Of a DNA stretch of 64,000 nucleotides, positions 44,273 to 55,567 are shown one piece after another. The notes beneath the pieces were generated by a model, which was not told the origin of the DNA, did no database searches, and was given only the letters and a program-made list of their open reading frames with translations. Position numbers and translations under genes: made by a program. The first letter of the stretch is position 1; each line of letters opens with the position of its first letter. This stretch comes from Phoronis australis (Eukaryota; Phoronida; Phoronidae), in assembly GCA_002633005.1 (NCBI GenBank), contig NMRA01000387.1, positions 303,681 through 367,680 of the forward strand, given 5' to 3'.

Positions 44273-44612
44273 CTGAAAAATACATCCGGGAATACACGTC
44301 AAAACAAGTAAGTCAACTATTGAATGTGAAATAAATTCCACATCTCGAAATAAATGCTTTCTTTTCTCAATTAGCATCTGATGTTCCTAACAATTAAATA
44401 TAAGGAACATTTCTGGGTAACAGCACATTCATTACTCCCTGTATTGGTGGCTAAAACGAAAATCGAATTTTATTTGACAAAATCGTCCTCAAAGATTTAC
44501 ACTTACCATGACGGGGCTCGTTTTCTTTTACCAAGAACAACATGCAAAACACCACACCTGTGCTAGTTCGTAGTTGTAAGACTTAAACAGCACCGGGTAC
44601 AAAATGGTACAA

Positions 44613-44762
44613 CGGCATGGGCGGCGGAGCACCGAAAAAAATGGGGGCTAAATACCCCTAGCCCCCTTATGGTGCACTGCTTATAGACCATGGGCGGCGC
44701 AACACTGAAAAAAGTGGGGAGGAGGCTATAGCCCCCCAGCCCCCTATGGTGCGCCGCCTATG
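44613..44762 (+). mobile_element. GC-rich MITE-like element, partly doubled
   Basis: Starts GGCATGGGCGGCGGAGCACC and ends GGTGCGCCGCCTATG. An inner ATAGACCATGGGCGGCGC repeats the start, so the unit is doubled. It is related to 20691-20790. Non-coding. Confidence 0.5.
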
Positions 44763-44869
44763 AAAGTGTACAGAACTGAATTAAGTGGAGTTAATGTCGG
44801 TGTCACTTCAAAAATGAAGCTTGCGCGCTGATTCCTTATCTCTGTGACTGAAGCACAACATATAGCGAT

Positions 44870-45240
44870 CATGATGCGAATATGAAATAGGTTGAAAATT
44901 GCTAAATGTTTTCAAGAACGAGTTTTGTGTCGAAAATGATCCTCCTTGAATCACTCAACCATGTCCTGTAAATATCGTGACGTGGATGTTGGGGAATAAC
45001 ACTGCGTGACGCGGGCTATGTGAGCCCCCAAAGTACGTCATTAGTGGAAAAATCACCTATTTTCAGAATTTTTTATTTTGTCAATGAATACAGTTGCGCT
45101 TTGTTTAGCACAGATGGTGTTAAAATAGCATTGTGGTTTAGTTCCTGCTATACATTAGCATAGTTAGGAGCATGCAAATACATCCTCAATTTTCTTGTAG
45201 ACGGACGGCAACAAAAGAGCCCGGAGGAAAAATGCAAAAA
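44870..45240 (+). promoter_or_regulatory. Conserved upstream segment of TMEM26-like copy B
   Basis: Counterpart of 25975-26335. It lies between the candidate start of the minus-strand membrane protein gene (44509) and the TMEM26-like start (45805), so it would serve as a shared divergent promoter region. GTAAATATCGTGACGTGG is kept exactly. Confidence 0.35.
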
Positions 45241-45804
45241 ATAACAATTTAACATTCAAGAAGCCTGAACGATAATTTCTCAAAACAATTTAAAAACCCT
45301 ATATCAAGGAGTCGACAATGGAAAACAAAATTTAACAAGAGTACGCGAAGAAAAAATACTATTGTCATATTTGGCCTCCACTTTTAAAAGTGTCGACTAT
45401 TTCATTCGTGTAATTTCAGAACAAGTGGGAATATTTTATTCCAGCCCATACTTACGGTTTTCTAGCTTAGAAAGGAGCATTCAATTGACAAAAACCCAAA
45501 CCATAATTTGATAGTACAACAAGGAGCAAAATCATAATATGTATTTCGCACGGGTAACAGCTAATATTATATATTTTCGCAGGGTTGAATCAATATGGAA
45601 GTCCGTCATAGTCCCATACCTCCTGGAGTTCCAGAGCATGAGCAAGTAAAAGATTGGTTGCCGGCTTCTGCACATGCGTACAACCTAATTTTTGACTCCC
45701 CACTTTCAGATCAGGAGACACTGGCGATGGCAATAGGGTGTTGAAATTTGATTTCTGCTTCCATATAATTTCAGATCATTTCACGGGTAATAATTATTAC
45801 GAAA

Positions 45805-46013
45805 ATGGGGTTTCGCGATTCAAAGTGTTTCCTCACTGGTACTACAGTGGCAACACGTGCGTTTTTCATTATTTACGATTTCGTACTGATATGGAGTGTA
45901 TACCACTCCAAGGACAACGAACCGCTTTGGTGGTTGTTTATTTTCTCTGTGGTGCCTCTTGTGGTCGAGATGGTCATCGTAATCGTCTACAACGGTGGGA
46001 GAGAATGGAACAG
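45805..46013 (+). CDS. TMEM26: TMEM26-like copy B, exon 1
   Basis: MGFRDSKCFLTGTTVATRAF through GGREWN, with the same length and donor phase as copy A. A short G-rich transposon sits just 10 bases after the exon end, leaving GTAAGGGCAA intact. Confidence 0.9.
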
Positions 46014-49000
46014 GTAAGGGCAAAGGTGGTGGATTTAGAGGGGGGCTAAGGGGGCCATGGCCCCCCTAAAATTTTCCCAGTTTCCATTTGGCTATACGGG
46101 TCTGCGAATGTCTGACTGGCAAAATCCTGGCTAATGCTGTGCCCTGGGCCCTCCTAACTAAAAATCCTGGATTCGCCCCTGGGCAACGTATATGTTCACC
46201 TAGGTAAGACACTAAGCATGCTTTGGTGATTTCGTGCCATGCATCATGTTTAACTTCACGGTGCATCTTTTGCGAGGCAAGAAGCAAGGAATATTATTGC
46301 ACCAATTAGCTTGGCAATATGGTGCTAACCTGTTACTGCTGCGGACGTACGCTTGAGGTTTTAGACCTCATGCTGCTTTTGCACGTGTAGGGCTACAGGC
46401 ACTTCGTGTTAGATTATGCAACGGGATAGCGACCGATGAGGTAAATATAACTAGAGTTGACATCACGTGGTTTTCGTTGTACGCAGTGGTCCGTCATCTT
46501 GCTGATGAACCACAGTGGGTCGTGATGTCCGTGTATTGTGCAGCATTTAACTGCATAACTCCACACTGCATCATTCAATACCTGTAATGTAAGGCAGAAG
46601 CTTACCAAGCACATTTTGCTCAAAGGCAGTGAATTTTATGGCAGTCCTACAAAAACAGCATATTTGGTTCCAATTTTGATTTTTTGAAGTTGATGCGATG
46701 TGCTAGTTTTCTAGTTGTCCAAATTTTGGAATTCGTATTATGCCAGCTTGGAGTTCAGAACGGGTCAGTATATGTTTCTTCCAGCATCGCTTGATGTCGG
46801 CTGAAATGGTTCGGGCTCTCTTTCTCTCTGTGTCAGCTGATGCCAGCTAAACTTGGTCGAATTTTTCTGTCTGTAAAGTGAGTCGGTGGTTTTCAAATTG
46901 ACCCAAACACAGGTCAGAACTAATTTTGTGATTTTTGGCTTTTTGAGGTTTTAAGTATGGAATTTGTTTGAATCCTTGGCCAAAATTTTTGAAAAAGGAG
47001 TGGATGCTCGTTGATGAAAATAACTATTTGCATTTTTCTTAATTCGCATATAATTGTACCTTTGAAGCCCTGTGGAACTGTGTTTTGAGCTGAAAATATA
47101 ATTCAAATAAAACAAAATTGCAGGGGATAATTAAATAGCAGAAACAATTGTTCATCTCATCTACTCCTTACAAAGCTGTGTCAAGTTTTTAGTATTAACT
47201 TGCCAAATTAAAAAAACTTTAAACCAGTTGAACCCTGAAGTGGACATTAGCAAGCCATGTTCTTCAGCCGTGGCTAGTTCGAATGGATAAGTCAACAGGA
47301 AATGGACTTAGCTTGTTAGTGTGAATGTTATATTACCTTAATCAATGGTCTACACAAACAATCAGAATAGCTTAATGGAAAAACAGCAAAACTGTGCCAA
47401 AATAGTCTTAGCAGGCTGACATTTTTTGTTTTGAAGCACATTTCAGAAAGCTTTGTTATTAACTGTCTGACCTGCTGCGGGCAATATTTGTGTTGACTAC
47501 ATGAAGTTTTGAAGAACATACGAACAACGCGTTGTTTTTACACGCACTGCTTACTGGTCACTAACGGAAGTTTTTATTTCTTTAATTGGTTTTGGCATCG
47601 CCTTCTGTGTTGGTCAAGCAACTTTTAAGATAATTATGTTAATTGACAGATATCTTCTCACGGGAAGAGTGCATATACCAACGATTTTTGGACGGCGCCA
47701 ACTACTGTGGCGCCTTTTAGTGGCAGTTTTGTTTTTGTTTTGTGTGAGTTTTTGTAGTATCGCAATATGACGTTGATGTTTGAAATAAATTGAAACCTGT
47801 TTGGAATGGCATCACAATGTGTTGTTTGGAATGGCATCTCAATGTGTTGTTTGGAATGGCCCCTCAATGTGTTGTTTGGAATGACATCTCAATGTTTTGT
47901 TTCGAATGGCATCGCAATGTGTTGTTTGGAATGACATCTCAATGTGTTGTTTGGAATGGCATCTCAATGTGTTGTTTGGAATGACATCTCTATGTGTTGT
48001 TTCAAATGGCATCTCAATGTGTTGTTTCTGAGGTTACATGGTTTTATTACCGTTGTCATTCTCAATGTTATTGCTGGAAAGTCTGCGATTCCATGCATGA
48101 TGCGCAGATCCAAGGGGGTACATTGGTATAAACATTAGCATTGTGCTACATGTACTTTATTTAAAATTCTGAATCCACCCAGTCACTGCTGTATTTTGAC
48201 ACAGGGTCTATGATATCATGGTTTAAATTTTGAGGCAATAGAGTCTCAAAGTGTACACAATTAGTTTTCCACTTAGGATAAACACCCAGAGCAACAGTGA
48301 GGTATCACCAACAGTCTTACAGATTTAATTGTGATGGTGCAAACATGAATACAGGCTAAGACATTTTTAAATTTTCATAAAACGCGTATACATGGTCTTG
48401 GCTGATACAACATGAAGTTGTCAATTACAGTCAGTTTTAGGGACTGTCTATCCAAGCATATGGTACTTCGGTGGCCAGCAGTGTTTCAGTGAAATTCATA
48501 GGCGGATTTATGAGGGTGGGCCCGGGCCACCCCCGCCCCCTTGGCTACCGGTAAAAATAAAACAGCAAGAGCGGGGGGGGGGTGGTCTCAAACCAGATTT
48601 TAACTGTCCAAGTCAGAACGCCAGCGCAATCGGTTTCCCGTTTCTTTTTTTCCGAGCCCTCCCATATTTTAGGCTGGGTGCGCCCACGCAATCGTGCATT
48701 GTGCTATTCCTGGAGAAAAAATGTTGAGCCCGCCCCCTTATGATATCCTGGATCCACTACTGAAATTTCACTTCATCTTGTTTCAAGGTTCAGGGGAAGT
48801 TCATAAAATTACCCGAGGCATTAAATGGGACCTCTTTGGGCTAAAGCTGACAAAAATTAACTTCATGTATATTTTAGGAATGCAATGGTTGATGGGAGTG
48901 TCTTCTTTCCAGCTGATCATCTTATCCGGCTTGTAAACAACTAATAACCAAGTTCTGTACAATTATAAGCTTAGCTAAAACAAAACGAGTTAAGAACTAG

Positions 49001-52000
49001 ATTCTCATGTGGGTATTAAAGGCATCAAGGTATTTTAAACAATTATAAAAAGTATACGATGTAATTCATAAACCGCTAAGAGATCCAAGGCCATAACGGC
49101 AGCGATTCCCGGTCAAATAAATGCGGAATTATGTCTTTTCATNNNNNNNNNNNNNNNNNNNNNNNNNNNNNNNNNNNNNNNNNNNNNNNNNNNNNNNNNN
49201 NNNNNNNNNNNNNNNNNNNNNNNNNNNNNNNNNNNNNNNNNNNNNNNNNNNNNNNNNNNNNNNNNNNNNNNNNNNNNNNNNNNNNNNNNNNNNNNNNNNN
49301 NNNNNNNNNNNNNNNNNNNNNNNNNNNNNNNNNNNNNNNNNNNNNNNNNNNNNNNNNNNNNNNNNNNNNNNNNNNNNNNNNNNNNNNNNNNNNNNNNNNN
49401 NNNNNNNTCTCTTTGTCAAACCTTATCTTAAGACGATTTCCAAAGCAATCCCGTCATTATTGCCAACACGAAAAACGGATTTGGTCTTTTGGGCATTTGA
49501 AGACTATTTTAAATACGACAAATTTGTTAAGAATTCATGGCACAAAACATAAAACGTATAATAAGCATTACGAAAAGAAGTAGGTTTCGCGCGCAGACGC
49601 TGTGGACCATAAACAAGAAGGCCTCTTATCATAGCGTCAGTAGTTAAAGCGTGGTGGTGTAGTGGTAACGCACGCGCTCTCTATCCGCCGGGTCGTGAGT
49701 TCGAGTCTTTGGTACGTTCAGTTTTTCCTGTTTGACAAGTTCTCCGTGTTTTTTTTTTTTCTCCTTTTTTTCTTGGATAATACTTCAGGAATCAAGGAAA
49801 ATGCTTGATTTTTAGAGGTAAAAACAGAAAAATTTCCTGAGCGGGAGGGGGGCAAACACCCCCTCCCGACCTCGGTGCTATGAGCATCTACAATCGTGGT
49901 TCAGTTTGCGCAAATGCTTACAGCCGGACAAAATGTTGGGCCCCCCTTGTGATATCCTAGATCCGCCACTGAATAAGGCGGACCGCTTGTCACGCGCTGT
50001 TTGGCTTGCGAATACAGTCGTGTTACCTCTATGTATATAGCTCATTTAGAGCGATGTTGTCCCACTTTTCTGCTGAGTGTAGGAAAACCTTCCCCGAGCA
50101 ATAAGTGCATTATACGGCTCAACCTCTTCACCAATGTCCCACAAATTGAATGCTATAATTCGTTGAGGTCGTTCTTGCCTAACTATCGTCTCGCTTGCCG
50201 ATTTAGAAGTTCAAATAATTTATGCTTGACGATAACTAAAGAGCAAAATTAAACTTTCAAAAATTAACTCCCCTAGACCTTGGTTGTTCATGCTCATAGG
50301 CTTAGGCAGATTATTGGCCCTTAGAGTTTATAACATATTCGTGCATAAAGTGAGAAAAAGCAAATCAAACGAAAGTAACCCGGAAGTAGGTTTAATTTGT
50401 TTTTTTAGGACGATGTTTTTGCTGACCCTGATCAGATTCATTTTCAAAACCAGTTTTCAGACGTCCAGCTTTAGAACATCTCAGGAAGGTGGACAATAAA
50501 GGACACGCGTTCTTTAAAATACTTTCAGAGCTTTTTGGCTACAATCAGTGACAGATGTTGCCGCCTTTTGTGACATTCATGTTTTTGTCATTGCAGCATG
50601 TTCTGTCCCAGTTTCTTCATATTCCTGGTATGTGTCACTCCACAGCTGTGGATCATCGAGCTCCACAATATAGAAAGATTGACCAGCAACGCCACGGCAA
50701 ACAGCAGCATTACATTCTCGGCAGAATTGGTAAGATCTTTTAATACCTTTGCGATTTTTACTTCTGCTTTTTGTTTTATCAAAGGTCATACTTCCTGCGT
50801 AAGCAGGATTTCAGCTTCATGAACCACTATCAACTTCAACTCAGTTTCAGTCACGACATGCAGTCTGATCCGCCTTTTTTGTCATGCAATCCCAAACGAA
50901 ATGTCTGACCACGAGAGCGTTCCATAAACCAAAATTCTTGACTTTTTAATACCGTTCTGAGGTGGTGGCTTGTTATATCAGTGCAAGCTATTGTATTACG
51001 ATCTATGGAACGTAACCTTGACTTCTTGCCGCGAGAACTAAGCCCTCGGGGGATGCTCCCAAGAAGATATACGGTACGTGCCACGCAGAAGTGTGATTTT
51101 TCACGACTAGTTTCACTACTGGAAGGGTGCCTTTTCCGACGAAATTCCCGACAGAAAAGTTTATTTGAAAAGTAGAAACTCTTCTGAACAAAAAGTTCTT
51201 TTTTCAAACTACTCAATCCTACAAAAGGACTTTTAATATTTTCTATGTTTTAACTACTTTGATTGCAAAAGATGCATGAACACATAGGCGGATATAGGGG
51301 CTGCCGTCAAAAAAAATAAAACAACAAGAGCGTGAGGAAATATTGAGTTTAGCAATCAATCTCGGTAATTAACATGGGAGGGGGGGGCTCAGACCCCATT
51401 GCAAGCGCCTGAACGAGACCACCGGTGCCACCGTTTTCCGTTTTATTTAATCCGTCGAGAAATTCGGGCATCCCTAGAATTGCAGCTGGAACTGCCACTG
51501 GAGCATACTCACATTTTCACACAAGGTGGCTCTTCTTGTATTGTTTCAGGTTTGAAATTCATCTGATCAAGAATGGAATCATTAACCCTTAGTAGCTAAT
51601 GAGAAAGGGGGAACTTTTTGGAAGCTCCCTACAAATATTGCAGCTGCAACCCGGTCAAAATTTACAGTAAACGAGTGCCATTCTGGTGACCTTTTACGGA
51701 CCGCGAGAGACTGCTGTGGTAGCGTGGTAGATCATAACTTATTGCCGAGGATATCCGATTGAAAGCGAGAAACGTCGATAGATATTTAGTTTCGCAGCAT
51801 GCATCGAAAGGAGCGTGGGTCGATCCGGGCGCCATTGCCGTTTTTTTTTTGCTATGAAAATTGCTTATTGCTGATTTTTCGCAGATTACACGTCGCTATA
51901 TGTTAGTGATGGTTGTCGAGCTATTTTATAATGACTTTCGATATCGTCTTAAACGTATAAATTTTACAAAATATTTGTGTGTTTTAGGGCTAATTTTGCG

Positions 52001-53541
52001 GTTAAAACGTACTGCTTTTTCGTCTGTCGGTCGGTGCATCAGCAGGTACTTGGCATTTGCGAAGTCTGCGTGAAGTCTGAATGCAATCTGACGTCGACGC
52101 AAGGGTCGGTTTATGTCCTTTTCAGGTGTATGGCTGAAATAACGTTGAAATGTTGTAATTACTTGAACGTTGGTTAGAACTACTATGCGACCTAACCAAA
52201 CAAACCTAGAAATCGCATCTAATTTGACCAAGGAAAATTTTGAGACCAATTTCGCAATGGTAAATGGTCTATATCAAAAGGTGTTTTTTGTGACGGAGAT
52301 CTGGTTGATATCTGTCTTAATTCCTTCTGTAAAAGTATTTGTATACAACACATTACCTGCCTTTCGCTTTTGTCCTGACAAAGTTCACGAGGCGAGCAAA
52401 TTCTTACGGGCAAAAGATATCCTTGAAGAGAGTGATCACATCATTTAAATAGTTCAGTTCAGCACTTGGAACTCCAGCTCATATACAGGTACGCAGATAT
52501 GAAATATCTATGAATGCGTAGTTAAAAAAGAAACATTTGCCGTATTGTTTGTGTTATTCCATTCTGGAATGAGAAATACCTATGTCGATGCATTGCAGAG
52601 AAACGACCTATCAAAGAGAAACCTCCGAAAGTGACTGTTACCAGATAAATTGCTCGATTTGCGTTAATGCTTGCGCGCAATTGTGATCTTCAATTATTCG
52701 TGGGCTAAACATTTTCAGGGATGAATTCCGTAAAATTTGGGAAATAAAAAAATTTCGAAAATTTTGCGTTTGCGGGATATATACGTATATGTATACATAT
52801 AATATATATACGTAAACACTACCCGTTTCCAAATTTTGTTTAATAAAAACATTTATTTTAAAACAACAATTAGAGCACCCAGGATAAGTGCCCTGTAACC
52901 TTAAAATATAATTATTTCTGTTGTAGATTGGTCAAGATTACGGTGTTACCCTTTCATACGACATGCTAGTTATCGGACTGAAAGAGTGTCTGCTGTATCT
53001 TCTGATACTAGCTCGATGGGTTCTTCCTATTAAGCACTTGGATTATCAGGAGCTCTCAGACACACTGCTCTGTTATATTGGGATGGCAGCAGACCTAATG
53101 GAACTCATGGACTATTCCAACAATAAAACAGCAATGGAGGATTCAAAGTTTGTCTACGCGTTGCTCATCATCTGGACGATCGGTCTTTTTCAGTTCTCCT
53201 TCGTGCTTGCCCCAGCAGACGAGCAGGAAAGTGAAGAGCAACAAATCTCTTGCCGCTTTATCGCCGAGCACGCCGAAGTGTTGTCAATAGTGTTGCAATT
53301 GCTTATGATGCACATCCCATTTGCCACCATCCGTATAGTTGCCATGGTTTTGTACAAGGGCGTGTCCTATTCCAGTGTCTTTTTTATGATTAAAAACTTG
53401 GCGATGATTTTGTTGGGCATCAATCGGTTGCTTGCGCTGTTTTGCACGCTTGGACCATGGAAGAAGAAAAAGCCTGTAAAGATAGCAGAAACGGACGTGG
53501 AAATAGAAGATTGTGCAGTCACCCCAGGAACTGAAGCTTAA
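45805..53541 (+). CDS. TMEM26: TMEM26-like membrane protein, copy B (3 exons, 318 aa)
   Basis: Exons 45805-46013, 50597-50729 and 52927-53541 join in frame (209+133+615 nt). It has the same motifs as copy A: TPQLWIIELHN, LLILARWVLPIK, GMAADLMELMDYSN. The tail is shorter because GCGGAA of copy A reads GCTTAA here, creating the stop after VTPGTEA. Intron 1 is 4.6 kb and full of insertions. The gene looks intact and probably arose by duplication of the whole block. Confidence 0.88.
46024..46180. mobile_element. 157-bp G-rich insertion with 6-bp target duplication
   Basis: Flanked by GGGCAA on both sides (46018-46023 and 46181-46186). Copy A has a single GGGCAACGTATATG at this place, giving a clean empty site. 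The element runs from AGGTGGTGGATTTAGAGGGG to ATCCTGGATTCGCCCCT. It belongs with the 56343-56496 element (GGCGGATT start, GAATCYGCCYCT end). Confidence 0.85.
46525..46587 (+). pseudogene. Possible THAP-domain start fragment
   Basis: ATG opens MSVYCAAFNCITPHC before a stop. M..YCAAFNC with C-x4-C is the usual start of THAP domains. Nothing of the rest of the domain is visible, and it lies in intron 1 of TMEM26-like copy B, as the other THAP fragment does in copy A. Confidence 0.3.
47799..48024 (+). repeat. 25-bp minisatellite, nine units
   Basis: Unit GTTTGGAATGGCATCTCAATGTGTT repeated nine times with single-base variants (GGC/GAC, CATCA/CATCT/CCCTC). It is in intron 1 of TMEM26-like copy B and absent from copy A. 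Since 25 is not a multiple of three, the open frames through it are accidental. Confidence 0.9.
48495..48762 (+). mobile_element. GGCGGAT...GGATCCACTACTG repeat element
   Basis: Starts ATAGGCGGATTTATGAGGGT, has poly-G/poly-C stretches, and ends CTTATGATATCCTGGATCCACTACTGA. The end matches the tail of the SINE at 49649-49971 (GTGATATCCTAGATCCGCCACTGA). The middle (CCATATTTTAGGCTGGGTGCGCC) matches the element at 57953. Composite short element. Confidence 0.5.
49143..49407. other. Assembly gap (265 N)
   Basis: A run of Ns in intron 1 of TMEM26-like copy B. Confidence 0.99.
49649..49971 (+). mobile_element. tRNA-derived SINE, plus strand, complete
   Basis: The head GTGGTGGTGTAGTGGTAACG has an A-box-like TGGTGTAGTGG. 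GAGTTCGAGTC is a B box. The body contains a T-rich tract and CTTGGATAATACTTCAGGAA, and the tail ends GATCCGCCACTG. The head sequence does not close into a good acceptor stem, so it is a SINE and not a working tRNA gene. Confidence 0.75.
50597..50729 (+). CDS. TMEM26: TMEM26-like copy B, exon 2
   Basis: Acceptor GTCATTGCAG, donor GTAAGA, 133 nt as in copy A. Encodes CPSFFIFLVCVTPQLWIIEL, with NAT and NSS sequons. The last codon is TTG (Leu), where copy A has ATT. Confidence 0.9.
51284..51508 (+). mobile_element. GGCGGATATAGG...GCCACTGG repeat element
   Basis: Inserted in intron 2 of copy B between sequences that are contiguous in copy A (GATG|AACA..). It begins CATAGGCGGATATAGGGG, has a G run, and ends AACTGCCACTGG. 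It shares AAAATAAAACAxCAAGAGCG with 48495-48762, so it is the same family. Confidence 0.55.
52170..52448 (+). other. Conserved intronic open frame in TMEM26-like copy B
   Basis: Frame with MRPNQTNLEIASNLTKENFE and a hydrophobic VFFVTEIWLISVLIPSVKVF. The first part is also open in copy A (30795-30880 region: RPNQTSLEITSNLTKEIFE) but the rest is frameshifted there. It has N-glycosylation sequons as the human TMEM26 loop does. I found no acceptor in the right phase to splice it between exons 2 and 3, so I leave it out of the gene model. Confidence 0.3.
52927..53541 (+). CDS. TMEM26: TMEM26-like copy B, exon 3
   Basis: Acceptor TTTCTGTTGTAG. Encodes IGQDYGVTLSYDMLVIGLKE, LLYLLILARWVLPIK and the remaining helices. 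The tail is KKKKPVKIAETDVEIEDCAV, ending in TAA. The sequence after the stop still aligns with the copy A tail, showing that the stop is a recent change. Confidence 0.9.
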   Translation: MGQDYGVTLSYDMLVIGLKECLLYLLILARWVLPIKHLDYQELSDTLLCYIGMAADLMELMDYSNNKTAMEDSKFVYALLIIWTIGLFQFSFVLAPADEQESEEQQISCRFIAEHAEVLSIVLQLLMMHIPFATIRIVAMVLYKGVSYSSVFFMIKNLAMILLGINRLLALFCTLGPWKKKKPVKIAETDVEIEDCAVTPGTEA

Positions 53542-54186
53542 GTGGAGCTGGAAATCGAGCCTGGAAAGACTGGAATCGACAAAGTGAACTTTGAAATAGA
53601 AAATGAAGCTTGAATGGCAATCACAAGTCCACGCCACTTGTCAAAACAACTTTCGACTTCGTCTACTTACCGTAATATAACGATCTCACCTTGTTCATAG
53701 ATTAGAAATAGTTTTTAGGCTTAAAGACACCTAACATTTCGCCATCGCATCAAACCAGGTCTCAAGAGGTTTGGTTGTCACGGTGGTTAATCCAGCAGCC
53801 GGTAAGGGAATTCCAAGCGATTTGTGATCACCGATTAAGTTATCAAGATAAGAGCACGATGATATTGCTTGGGCAACACAAATACACCTGTAGCAGAAAG
53901 TGGTGTTACCAGAACACGATTTATAACGTTTTAAGTAGTAAATTAGACTATAACATTACATATTGTATTTTCTCACGTGACCTGGAATGTGTTACGACAT
54001 GACTGTTTAATAACACCGAGTATACCACAATATTAGCCTCGAAGGGCCAATACGACCGTGTAATAACCCGTTTAGTTATCTCACTAGGCCGGTTTCGAAA
54101 CCGGGCCGCAAGAGTTTAGGGTCGCCGACTTTACCATAGCACTACTCAGCGGCTGACGTAATCGAACGTGAAAATAGAATACTTAA

Positions 54187-54630
54187 ATGAGCACTCGCAT
54201 CAATCGCACACATACGGACCAATACCTCCAGTTTTCATCCAACCACCCTTTAAAGCACAAACATTCTGTCGCCCGTACCCTTCTGGATAGAGTTGATCGT
54301 TACATCACTGCCTACCGAGACTATGTCGAAGAGGTTAACCATGTTGAAGATGCTTTGCGAGCTAATTGATACCAGGATTGGATGTTCAAACCCCCCCATT
54401 CGTAAATCTACTGAAAAACTCGATGGCCCCTCCGTTGCCATCCCATACATAAGAGGAGTGTCTGAACGATTACAACACACTTACAGAACCCAAGGAATTT
54501 CTTCATACATGAAACCAAATAACATCCTCCGTTCCCTACTACCAGTCAGACCCAAAGACCCAACCCAGATTTCTAAACAACGTGGGGTCATATACCAACT
54601 GAAATGTGACCAGGATCATCCTAACCACTG
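54187..54630 (+). mobile_element. Penelope-like retroelement fragment
   Basis: Frame 1 gives THTDQYLQFSSNHPLKHKHS, then ARTLLDRV. A shifted frame gives VAIPYIRGVSERLQHTYRTQ, SLLPVRPKDP and QRGVIYQLKC. This series (HTDxYLxxxSxHPxxxKxSV, VxxPYIxGxSExI, KDxxxxxxxxGVIYxxxC) is the region between the reverse transcriptase and GIY-YIG parts of Penelope-like elements. The frame changes at a C7 run near 54390. No RT core or endonuclease is present. Confidence 0.75.
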
Positions 54631-55358
54631 GTGGTGGTTTGCAACCAGAAAAGGTGACAAAGACTGTTATGGCGGCAAAAATTGTTTGAATACTTGTGAC
54701 GTGGAGTGTATATACGGTAAATACATGTAAAATATTATTTGAAATTGTCCAGAGCAACTGACTCCCACTGTCTCGACTTTCCCTTGAAAATAATCTCAAT
54801 TCTTCAACAGGAGCGTCCTCGAGTGTTTCGTTGGCTCAACACAAACGAAAAGTTGCACGTACTTGCGAGGTAATGCAAAATGTACACCAGGTGGCACTGC
54901 ACTGCATGCTTGTCCAAACATAGGCAACTGCTGTAATACCCTTGGTCCATTCATGGATAAAAATGGCCTTTGACAGGCAAAGGTACATTTGCACCGTATT
55001 CTAGACGCGGGTTCTCCTTTCGTGAGCGCGATTCAAACACAAAAATCGGAACATTCAGATTAACTCAAAACCTGAACTTTGTTTCAAGCTCCTAGCGTGG
55101 GAGGCTAAAAAGGGACACTTAAGATATCAGTCTAAATATATGTTTCGGAGAATTCACAAAAAGGTAAATACCGTTGTTTCACACACCAGACAAGGATAAC
55201 GGTGATGAAAAAAGCGTTTTGCTGTGCCAAGTAAACACTTGCTGATAATTTACAACGAGCCAGACAATCCAAGCTGCAGAGAAATCAAGAAACAGATTTT
55301 GATTGTAAAGCTACAAGGAGCACACATATATTAGTTTGAAGAGTGACATTTTGAGAAA

Positions 55359-55567
55359 ATGGGATTTCGGGACACAAAATTTTTCCTCACTACCTCTGCT
55401 GTGGTAACACGAGGGCTGTTTGTTATTTACGACCTCTTGCTTACATGGAGTTTAAGCACATCTTTCATAAAGGAACCACTTTGGTGGTTATTTGCTCTGT
55501 CAGTCGTGCCTCTTGTAACCGAGATGATCATCGTAATCGTCTGCAATGGCGGAAGAGAATGGAACAG
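55359..55567 (+). CDS. TMEM26: TMEM26-like copy C, exon 1
   Basis: MGFRDTKFFLTTSAVVTRGL, then LWWLFALSVVPLVTEMIIVI and GGREWN, 209 nt to the donor GTAAAC, in the same phase as copies A and B. More diverged than A is from B, so it is the older copy. Confidence 0.88.

Noticed and set aside
47790-48138. Cys/Trp-rich repeat protein (WNGITMCCLEW..)
   Set aside because: The 25-bp minisatellite rotates through all three frames, so the translation is an accident of the repeat.
49121-49583. Frames across the 265-N gap
   Set aside because: They exist only because N codons contain no stops.
49649-49722. A functional tRNA gene
   Set aside because: A- and B-box-like words are present, but the ends do not pair as an acceptor stem, and the unit continues into a SINE body shared with 40273-41181.
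52638-52832. Tyr/Val/Ile-rich frame on the minus strand
   Set aside because: Produced by the TATACGTATA-type low-complexity stretch at 52780-52810.
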